Below, piece after piece: positions 48,193 to 60,100 of a stretch of DNA of 64,000 nucleotides. Positions within the stretch are counted from its first letter, which is position 1. Every line of letters begins with the position of its first letter. Location of the stretch: assembly GCA_016648135.1 (NCBI GenBank), contig JADDOH010023635.1:1-64000 (forward strand), written 5' to 3'. The translations under genes were made by a program, and so were the position numbers. Source of the stretch: Agrypnia vestita. Its lineage: Eukaryota; Arthropoda; Insecta; Trichoptera; Phryganeidae. The notes under the pieces were generated by a model. The model worked only from the letters and a program-made list of their open reading frames with translations. It did no database searches and was not told the origin of the DNA.

Positions 48193-51100
48193 ATGACTGA
48201 ATACTGGTTGATCAGTGCTCCCGGAGACAAGACGTGCCAGCAGACATTTGAGACCCTCAACAATGTCACCAGCAAACAGAACAACCTTTCGGCCAACTAC
48301 AAGTTCCAGATTCCTGACCTTAAGGTATACTTTTATATCATTATTAATTTTATTTTAACACGGATACTCACATTCAAAGCTAAAACTCATTTTCTTTAAT
48401 TTTTACTTCCTTTCTTTTAACTCGTGGCGTCAGCTTGCTTGTTTTCTTGACGAAAAAACTTTGGATCGATTTTTAACCCTTTTCCCGTGATCCAATCGAG
48501 CTGAAACTTTGCAAGCAGACTCGTGGCGACGATCAAAAAGATCTATTAATTTTTTGTTAAAAAATAATAATAATTATAGTATAATTTTGGATTTTTAGAA
48601 ATTAATGGTTTTTTCAAATTGGAATCATTACAAAAGTTTGATTACTACCAACGGCGCCGGCGGCCCAATAACGTCACGGAATATTTAAAATTTTAATTAC
48701 TCCGTCGGTAGGTATAATAGGTACTTCACTACGAATTTTATGACAATTGGTTCATAGATGACAGCACTCTTCGGTTTTTTGGGAAGAAATCAAAAGAGAT
48801 ATTTTTAAAGATTTTTGACATAGATATTTGTCTAGACATGTTTCATCTTCAGTCAATCAATTATTACATGATGGTAAACTTAATTTACAAAGAAAGGGAG
48901 TAAAATAAAAACTTGTTTTTTATGGGATAGTTTTTTTACTTCCTTTTTTTAACTCGTGGTGTCTGCTTGCTTGATGAAAAAACTTTGGATCGATTTTTAA
49001 CCCTTTTCCCGTGATTCAATTGAGCTGAAACTTTGCAAGCAGACTCGTGGCGATGATCAAGAAGGTCTATCAAATTTTCGTTAAAAAAATTAATAAATTT
49101 TTGGATTTTTCAAATTTTTAATGGGTTTTTCATACAACTTACTAAGTTGTATGAAAATATTTCAACGCTTCTGGTAGACACGAACCTGATTATAGTATAA
49201 TTTTGGATTTTTGGAAATTTTTTATTACTCCCTTTCGTAGCGTCGCTCGACCGAAGCCCAACGCGCAGGTTAAGCGCCAAACCAGTTTCCACTAGTAAAT
49301 GAGAAAGGGAGTATAATAAAAACTTGGTTTTTATGGGTTACTTTTTTAATTGTCTTGAATTGAATTTTTTCTTGAATTGAATTTTTTCTTTTTCTTAACC
49401 TGTTCTTACAAGCTAGTGTCGTGTATACGCAACGAAGCGCATCCTAAATGCACGACTTGGGCAAGGAATGAACAGAAAAATACTACAGTGAAACATGATT
49501 ATGTCAACGTCGCATGTAGAATGATGCGCAAAAGCAATAAGAAATGGTTTATTGAAAATTTTTTCACAAATTAAAATAAAGTACTAAGTTTAAACCTATT
49601 TAAAGGACTGTTAAGTAAACAACTGGAGCTTATTAATTCTCTGACCTACATCACGTCTGTATCAAAAAATATGAGGTATATTTTTTTAGTGATTTATAAA
49701 TAATTTTTTTTATAAATATAAAACTTAATTGAATGTGATATTCGTAGCACTTTTGGTTATTCGTTATGAAAGTAATTAAACGAATGAACTTAGTCTATCA
49801 TCACTTAATTTTTGGTGAAAACCAACAGGTTTCGGAAACAACGTTCCTTCGTTAGGGTATACTCAATACTTAATATTAAGAATACGCTGATGAAGAAACA
49901 TTGCTTCAGAAACCGGTTGGTTTTTACGAAAAATTAAGTGGTGATAAATTAAGTTAATTTTTTTACTATAAAATGTAAAAAAATGTATTCAACATTGCTT
50001 TTGAATTTTCCTACCGGACCATTAATTTCCTTTGAGACAGTATCGGATGGAAGTACAGATTATTAAAGATGTTGAAAATTATAATCCAAGAACATGGTCC
50101 CGTTGTTCATACAATGAAAATAAGTATTTCACTATATAATTTAATGTCACGTTAATTTAATCTAACTAAACCTTTAATCTAACTAACCTAACCTAACCTA
50201 ACCTAACCTAACCTAACCTAACCTAACCTAACCTAACCTAACCTAACCTAACCAAACCTAATAACCTAACCAAACCTAATAACCTAACGTAAACAAACCT
50301 AATAACCTAACCTAACCTAACTTATCCTAACCAAACCTAATAATCTAAAATACAGAAAGTACCTACGTTCAATATTCATCTTATTTCTTTAGTCTATAAA
50401 TATAAATTTGTCATGTAAACCTTGTATATTGTCTATGAGTTACAAATTTTTCCTCAGTCTGCCTATGAAATTTCAAAATATACAGTTAAAATATTCGATA
50501 TCAATCAAATTAAAATATACAAAATATTCGAAACTTTAAATACTAATACTAATACTGACTTGTGCTCAGTTTGTTTTGCCATTTCATCATGAATAGTAAT
50601 ATCTTATTTAATACTTAATATTTAAATGTAAATTATCTTTCATTTTGTTATTAGCACATTGAAAAATATAGTGAAATACTCATTTTCGCTGTATATGCAA
50701 TGGGACCATGATCTTGGATTTACCTAGACTGAGGATTGAATTTCGCTAGTAGCTAAGCCAGTCAGTCTTGTCGTCGTGCCACATGTAAAATGTTTTCATT
50801 CGTCATGTACATTAGATGACGCATTCTATCTTTTTAGGTCGGAACTCTCGATCAGTTGGTCGGGTTGTCGGACGATTTGGGAAAGTTGGACGGATTCGTA
50901 GAAGGAGTTACTCGCAAGGTGGCAGCTTATTTAGGAGAGGTGAATACAATTCTTTTATTTATTTTAATTATTTAAGTAATTTTTTAAATTAATTCAACTG
51001 TGAATCTGAATTACTTATTATTATTCTGTTGGGAAATTTTTCATATTTTTAAAATACCTTCATCTAAATGCGGAGACATCTACAGATCATAGCAAATTTT

Positions 51101-54100
51101 GCAGGTGCTGAATTTTTATTCTTCAACATCTGGCATCGAGCCACACATGTTAATTTACATGCGAAACTATTTAAAATGAAAATTACACATTTCACTATAC
51201 AACACAGTACAGAAAAAATGCTTTATTTTCATTTATCATCTGTGAATTTATGTATTTTCAAAATCAATTTTACTATGTATATAGGATACCTCAACTCCAC
51301 CATATTTTTAAGAAGGATATTGTTGCTGTGAACACAAAAAGTTATTTCTTTTCAGGAAAAAAATTTATTCAGGGCATTTTGAAGGTAATAAAATACCACC
51401 AGACCAGCAATCATATATTAGGTCCTTACATATGAAATTGGCGTTTAGTATGGGAGGAACATAAAGCCGATTTTTTTTTATTATAATATTTTTATTTAAT
51501 CAAAGTTTGTACCATTGCTATCTATGCACTTTTGCCATCTCATAGGTAGTTCATCGATCCCTTTACTAAAAAAACCATTCGGACGGGAATCAATAAAATC
51601 TTTGAAGGCGGTTTGGACTGCCCCATCGGAGTTGAATTTTTTCCTTTGCAAGAAGTTATCCAAATTTCGAAAAAAATGGTAATCTGTTGGGGCAAGGTCC
51701 GGAGAGTACGGTGGATGTCTTAGACATTCCAATTGAAGCTCCTCTAATTTGGTAGCCGTCTGTTGTGCAGTGTGTGGTCTAGCGTTATCATGAAGCAGCA
51801 GTGGCCTAGAAGCGATTAACCAGCCTCGGTTGTTTAGCAGCTAGCTTTTCCATCATGGTTTGCATTTGCTGACAATAGACATCTGCCGTAATCGTCTGGC
51901 CAGATTTAAGATTAAAAAAAAAACCCTTCATTATTGTGCCGGTTGAGTAATGCAACGCAGCAGTCAACGCGCGTTTGTTGATTTGCTTCACTCAATTCGT
52001 GAGGTACCCACCTTTCAAGCTTTTTCACCTTACCAATTTGCTTCAAGTGGATTAAAACAGTTTTATCACTAACACCGCAGCCTGCAGCTAACTCGATGTG
52101 GTTTGCGATGGATCCGCTTCCACAATAGCCTTCAATTCTTCATTATCAACTTTGGTCTCCGGCCGTCCACGGGGCTTGTTCTGCAGGTCGAAATTTCCAG
52201 AACGAAAACGTTGGAAACAAAAACGCACTGTGTTTTCTTTTGCGGCACCGTCGCCATACACATCATTAATCCTTCGAGCCGTTTCTGCAGCACTGGTGCC
52301 ACGGTGGAACTCGTACTCGTAAATAACGCGATATTTCAAGTTTTTCATTTTGTAAACTGAGTGACGCAAAGAAAAAAACAATTGAGGAAAAAACAAATGA
52401 ATTATAATTTTCAAAACACAAATACATGAGTAAATAGCTGTATAAATTTGGATTTGGAATTCCTAACCAAAGAGAAGATATTTGAGATCAAATTTGCCAG
52501 TACGGCAAAACGCCAATTTCATATGTAAGGACCTAATATAAAATAAATATGATTTATTTTACATATGATCTTTTGTAATTACAGCAATGATATTTGGATT
52601 AAGAGAAATTTCTATTTCAATTCAATCATTACAACTTTAGACACAAGAATATCTAACTCTAACAATACAATCAACCCCCCGTATTCTGTGGATAATAACA
52701 TTTTCATGATACACTAAGACAGAATGGATGGATACTTATTTATGTACGCGTCAAGTTTCTATGAGAAGTGCCGAGGCATCTGTCAAATGTTATCACGTAA
52801 AAATTGACGAAGTATGTTACTATATAATAGCGGTCATTATATCATTTTGAATATATCATCATCATCATTTGAATATTAGATCAATCTCAATCAAGGACTT
52901 CATTAGAAGAGGTACAATTGGATGATTCTTTTTAATTAAATTTTTAGTTTGTTTCATTTTTTTTTTGATGGCATTGACTCGTGCCATTAAAATAGATTAT
53001 AGTAGGTATATTAAAGAATTATTCTTAATTATCACTGTGTTGGACCAGGTTCTGGAAGATCAACGAGACAAGCTCCATGAAAACTTGATGGCTAACAACA
53101 GTAAGTACTGCCCCAATTTTTTTTAATCATTTGGATTATTTTTTAAAAAATTTATTCCTCTTTATATAATCTTATAAAAGAGACTTGTTTTCTTAGTATA
53201 GTCAAAAAATTATTTCTGTTACATGCGGTATATAAAGTGCATTATTAACTATCAAAGTGCAAAAATATTTTTCTAAAGTGTGTTTTACTTAACTTTAAAA
53301 TATAATAAAGCACATGAAAATCACGGTTATGGCATGGTATTGGCTGTATTGGTAAGATAATTTGAGGCCATCAATGTTTAATATAGGTTGTTTCTTTTTT
53401 GAGGTTTGTTTTTTGAATTGGCAACACTTTGTCCAGTGACAGCCAATTCGACAGCTGACTTGTGCTCAGTTTGGTTTGCCATTTCATCATAAATAGACCT
53501 ACGCCAGAACAATGCTTGCAAGTTGCGCAAATTTATTTTGATAATCGTGGTATCGTGATCATATTCTAACACTAATGGAATAAAATTGTCTTTCCAATAA
53601 AACCAATACCATGGACAATACCATGGTTTTTATTTATTTCATTTTGAAGTCGGTGATTTGAAATAAATTTTGTAATTCTATTGTGATTGAATTCATTATT
53701 TAAGTTGGTGCATTCAATGTTATTATAATAAAAATTCTTTATTTAGTTGTAAATTAATATATTAAAATAAAATAAAAATATTGCTACATAAGGTTAGTTT
53801 AGGTGAATTAAATAACAGTGAAGATTATCTGAAACTGGAATACTGAAACTATGTTTCCAGTGCAGTATTTTACAAAACTAAAAAGTAAATAAATTTAATT
53901 AGTTAGTTTTTTATTAGTTTATGTCAACCACAAAGTTTACCCTATAAACATCGAAAAATGTAATTTGCTGTTATAAATTATTTTATTTAGCAAATCCTTT
54001 ACATTAAGTTTTGTGAACAAATTTAGTTAAATTTGTTAGTCACAAAACTTCATGTAATGACTTTGTGTCATCGGCAAACAAACATTCAACTGCATCAGAA

Positions 54101-57100
54101 ATTTTTGATACAATACTTTGGGATTTATGATAATTTTTTTTTTTTGCCTTTTTATTTTTTTTCTGTTGTGTATGTACGTATATGTTTTTTTTTTAATCAA
54201 TCTGATTTGCCACACGTGTCTGCTTGCTTTGCTTTAGTGCGCTGTTTAGTTGTTCACTTCATATTTCTAATATCCTTAGGATTATGCATAACGACTGGAG
54301 CATTTCCATGTATTTGTGAGAAAATGTATGTTTATAGAAGTGTATTTTGGAAATTGAATATGAAGAACTTTCTGTGTAACTTAGAAATTTATTTCATTTT
54401 GTTACACGTTTGACATGTTATCACTTTTCAAATGTTTGTTTCCCCTGTAGTTGCCTGTTTTTATTATTATTCACGTCTAAAGTAATTTGTCGTTTATGTA
54501 TTTATTTATTAATAATACATACTCTGAATTAGGCTTTTACGTAGTCTGAAACAAAAGTGTTCAAATCTTTAAGTAGCGTAGCTATCTAAGTACATAAGAA
54601 TAAATTTAAAAAAAAAATAGGAAGGAATATCAACAATAAAAATACAATAAGTAATAGATTTTGCATGTAGGCAAACTATAAAAATAGAAAATAAGTAGAT
54701 TTGTTTTTTATATGTGCAGAATGTACAAGCATTAAATGTGTCAACAGAGGTATAGTGTTTACTTAGGCGGTGCAATCTATGTATAGGTGAATTCATAATA
54801 CATGCGTAAAATAGCTCACCATGTCATGAAACAGACTGCCCAGGTACTCTGTAAGTAATCATTCAGGGGAGTCCAACAAACCGTTAATAATTTTACAGAC
54901 AAATTAAATCACTACAGTTCTCCTACACGACAGCCCCGCTAAGTTAAGTACACTCAATTAGAAATCATAAATAATTTGGTCTGAAGAAATATATAATTTA
55001 TAATTTATTAATCTTAAAAATTTGTGTTGAACCCTTTTGATCCTGAATAAATGAATTCTATGGAACAGCGACCATAGAGTGGAATTATATTCTAGATTGC
55101 TACGAACAAGAGCTATAGACGTACCACTATAACTTGGCGTGCGAGGGAGGGCATCCCTGTCGCGTAACAGAAGTTGTCAGGGTGTAAATTTATTACACAA
55201 TACGTAATGTACAGAATGTCCGGTGACCGGCGTCGTATTATATACAGAAATTTGGTCAGGCAGCACTAGAGAAATCATGCAGTAATGTCGACCGTTCTAT
55301 CTGTCAAAACGGTAATATCGGTCCATTATTCGCTTTTTCAGCTTCGCAAAACTTTAATATTTCATTGGCAATTGTTCTTGCACCATCCCGGACTGTTTAG
55401 GATGTTTTGTATTCAGTGTATATTGGTAATCAAGATGTCACAGCTCCCGACCAAATACAAAATTGTACTGAATGACACGCCAAGTTACGTTGGGCAAGCA
55501 ATATATACAGAGCCTTGAATGTATGTATAGAGTTATGAATGACATGGAATTATTTGCCATGTACAATATTATTTTGTTGATCTGCTATGGTTCTTACATT
55601 GTGATAATAGTCACTTTGTCTTTGATGAGTTTCTTTTATTTCATATGCCAACTATGTAAGTGTACACATGATTTCATTAAATTAGTAAGTTTTATTATTT
55701 AGAAGAATTTAAATATTTTCCGAATCCATTTCAGCAAATTAAAATATATAAATGTTTTTACTTATATTAGGAGTTACACCATCCTAGGAGCCTGAAATTT
55801 AGGCACAGATTGGGTGACTTTTTTTACGAGGATTTACAATTTAATTATTATTAAAAAAAACGCTTATTAGGGTACATCTCAAACTATTTTATGGGAAAAT
55901 TTTTGAAAAAAAAATTTCTTCCCAAAAATGTGACGGATGCAATATTCTCCCGAGCACATTTGTCCGAGATAGAAAAAAAGGTCATGTATTTATTTAGTAA
56001 TGATTCATCTCTGATGTAGTTTATAGATTTTTTAATCCGATGAGTCATTTATTAATAAAAATTGTTTATAGAACAAATTTAACAGATTTTTATTTTTCAA
56101 TCCGCTCCCTTTTTTAGAATTTTTATTTTCAAATCAGATATGCAACACTATGGGTATTTCATTTCTTAATAAATATACGACCTGCTTTTTTGTCTGTGGA
56201 ATGTTGCATCTCAGTCACGGCAGAAGAGCTGCATAACTAAAACATTTATACGTTTATGGGTATAGCGTTGTTAATATACACGAATAATTTAAATGAGAAT
56301 CTCGTGTCCGTTTATCAATCTATTCTTGGCTATTGATCTAAAATGTTCAAGCAACCATGACCTAATGTCAATAGTTATGGAGATATGCGATACCAAAGTT
56401 TGCATTTTTTTTTTCAATATTTCTGACTTATTTTTTGAAAAATGTTGAACTATCGTTACAGTAACTTATATCGATTATAAAAAATCATTTGCTTCAATAA
56501 AACTGTAATAAAATGATAAAAACATTACAAAAATTTAGAGTGTTTTTTTTTTTACAAGGTTTTTATCATTTTATTTAAGTTGTATTGAAGCAAGTGAATT
56601 TTTCATACTCGTTATAAGTTACTGTAATGATAGTTCAACTTTTTGCAAAAAATAAGTCAGAAATATTGAAATTTTTTTGACAACTTTGATATTGCATATC
56701 TCCATAACTATTGATTTAAACTACGTTGGTCACGGTTGCTTGAACATTTTAGACCAGTAGCCGATTCTTAACAGAGGACTTTCAAGGTTTGCGTGACATG
56801 TTGTATAAACATGTGCACACTGTGCCTAAGGAGATGAAAGGTTCTAAGGGCCCAGTATAGGTCTTACAAACGGTATCTTTTCAGGATGGATGATGTAATT
56901 CTATCTGTGGGTATGGTATTGGGTACCGGCTGGGTTGGTACGGGGCATTGAAAAAAGATGGCTATAGAAGAAAGTTTTGTAAAAATTTTAGACGGTTATC
57001 AAGAGTCAAAATTATAATGACCATTTATTTAAATTCAAAACATAATTTTTATTTAAACATTGTACCATACATACAGGGTGTAACAGAGCTAGTCCACAAT

Positions 57101-60100
57101 ACTTTACAGGTGGATTCCTGCCTCGATTATGAGTCGAAAATGTTCAAGCAACCATCAATAGTTATGGAGTTATGCAATATCAATGTTTGGATATTTTTTT
57201 TCAATATTTCTGACTATTGATATTAGGTCATGGTTGGTTGAACATTTTCGACTCATAATCAAAGCAGGAATCCACCTGTTAAGTATTGTGGACTAGTTCT
57301 GTTACACTCTGTATAATATTTGAGTTATTTATAACTGCTATAGTTTTAAGAATTGCAGTCCCTCTCATCGTCAGATAAAATTTTGTCAATCTATTGGGGT
57401 AATGCCAAAAAAAGTATTTTTTTTCATTAATTGAAGCCATTAATTTTGTGGAAAAAATTTCTATTTCTGCATATTTTAAGAAATCATTTCGAAAACGCAG
57501 TATGTATTGTGCTAATACAAAGATTGCGACATTTCTATTACAAATGTAGACCTCTCTTTGTTTAAGGGGTTACTTGTAGGGAATGCAATCCCGATCTTAC
57601 GAGATCTCGAGGCATTTTACGAGATCAATCCCGAACCGAAAAATCGGACGAGATTATCGGGATTGATCAGCATTTTTTATGTTTTGTATGTTTAATTGTG
57701 TATGTCTATAGAGATTTTAGTCTGTAGTACTTAAAACTTATGTTCATGTCACATTCAAATAATGAAAATAGCTTTGAATAATATTTGCTGTATTTTATCA
57801 ACCTAACATGTACGAGTAGCTTGTTGGTCTTGTGGTTAGGTTGGTTGCGGGTTCGAACCTCACTCCAGACTAGCAAGTTAGTCCTATTTTCATAGCACAA
57901 GCGTTTAGCTTAGTTTGAAAATAGTAAGAATATTGATGTGACACGTATTCCGTGTTCGCACCTCTATTTTTTTTTAAAAAAGAAAACATAGTAATAAAAA
58001 CTACTACTAGTTAGTATTTAGTTAGTATCTATTACATTGACTGATTGATGCTTGGAAAAATGCCTACATAAACTGTAATGCAATGATTAATAATGAATAT
58101 TTTATTAAAATAGCTGATATAAAAATACAAAGCATTGTTGTTAATTGCTATTCAAGCTCTATAAACAAATAAAAAACACAAAAGTATTCGGGATCCCGAT
58201 CCGTAGTGTTCCCGAGGGATTGGAAATTCTAATCTCGAGGGATCCCGACTCGGGATTGCATTGCCCAGTTACGTGTAGTCAGAGGCGTGAAAAATAGACA
58301 TTTTAAAGATTTTTTTTAACGGTTGTGTAATGTTTTTATTCAATACATAATACCAAAGTTTTACACTATATTTCAAGTAACTAAACCGAAAATTTAAAAT
58401 ATAATTATTAATACTGGACCACGATAGAAGCTCGATTCTTAACCCCTGTCTTGCAAATAGTGCCTCGCGGTGTCCATCAGTACTTAGTGGTTTATCTAAA
58501 TTTTATGAAACAAAAAAAAATTAGTAATTCAATAGTTTATCTTGTGCTTAATCGTAGCTTTTTTTTTTTTCAAATTTAGCAAACTGGCGGTCTTTGAAAG
58601 CTTAGTGATGAATTTTGCAGGAAGAAATCACTCATTTATTATTTATTTAAAAAAAAGTTCTTCAATTAAGCACAAGTTTTTAATACCTAGATGTATAAAT
58701 GTATAAATTTCATTTAAATCTGTCAAATAGTTTTTAAAATATTGTGAACACCGTTTTTGAAAATGTTATTTGAGAAACCGCGTTCAAAGTTTTATACATA
58801 AATAATTAATACAAATACAATTTAAAAAATTTCTTACATAAAGTCATCTATTCCTGGTCCATATAATAGATCTTGATGTGTAAGCCTCCAGCAGTAAATA
58901 TCGTAATAAAGTTAAAAATTCTGTACTACTATCTTCCGGTACAGTATTGTTTGCTTGTAATTTTATTTTTTTAGCTGACGCACTACTGACACTCGTTCCG
59001 CAATTTTCTGTGATCTTCAATGTGATCTCGTTTCGCAATTTTCGGATTAAAAACATTTTTTCTCTTGGTGTTTCACGATTTCTTGAATCTTTTTGATGAT
59101 TATGATTATAAATACATGCTCAACTATCTATCGACTGCTCGGTTTCACTGCCACTGAAATACTGTCACTAAATCAATTTTCAGTTAGCAATGGGCCTTAC
59201 GTCTAAAAATAGAAATACAAAATAAATTTCATACAATTATTCTTAGAATTACTCTTACATTTACATGAAGTACTAGAATAGTTAAAAATGATCTATTTGT
59301 TAGCTATGATAGTTAGACATCTTTCCATTGAAGGACAATTGAATTAGTGTAAGTCGTGCGTACGTCGAACATTGTTTTGTCGTGTTGGTGTTTACGGATA
59401 TAAAAATGAACAATGTGCCTCGTACACACAACTTACACACACTAATTCGATTGTCTTTCTTAAACTGAAAGAAGTATACCCAATATTGACATATTTGTTA
59501 TTCTCACTTGCGAAAAAATCGAAATAATTTTTCAATATCTTCAAATTTCAAAAAAATTTCGAATAGGTGAACTTATTGATTTATGGTGCAAGAGGCTAAA
59601 AATTATTACGAATTATCAGTGTTAATCTACAATGAAATTAACATTTTGGGACTTGGGTTTGAAAATTTTTGAATTACAGCGAATTTCGAATTAATGAGGT
59701 TTCATTGTATATGCAAATGTAAAATATATGTCAGTGTTAATATGTAAATATGGATTTCATAGATAAATAAATAAATCATATCCTCTTACATGGTCACACT
59801 TATATCATTAACCACCAGAAGTCTATGAAGTCAGATCCATGGGAAGTCTATAATTGGCATAATTTTCTATTATATGTGTATGTTAATTCCAAGATTGTCT
59901 ATTAATTTTCTCAAAGATGAATAAGTTAATATTTTTTAAGTTCTATGGAGCATGCTTTGAATTTGAGGGGTGTATCGTGACAAGAACCTAGGATTAATTT
60001 TAGGCGCTGCGTGGCTCATTAAACTTTGCCGTGCACTGCACAGAATTCTTTGCGTATCATTCTTTCAAAATAAATGACTACTAAAACATCTCCCCAAATT

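Noticed and set aside
50185..50347. (CCTAA)n array as a true or fused telomere
   Set aside because: It lies between inverted terminal repeats of a dispersed element with two further copies in the window, inside an intron of Vha44.
54033..54413. 126-codon hydrophobic frame in Vha44 intron 4
   Set aside because: T-rich low-complexity tracts produce Phe/Leu runs; no domain and no splice context.
57814..57980. A tRNA gene (box A and box B present)
   Set aside because: No intact cloverleaf or anticodon arm could be drawn, and the unit recurs with a non-tRNA body; it is a SINE head.
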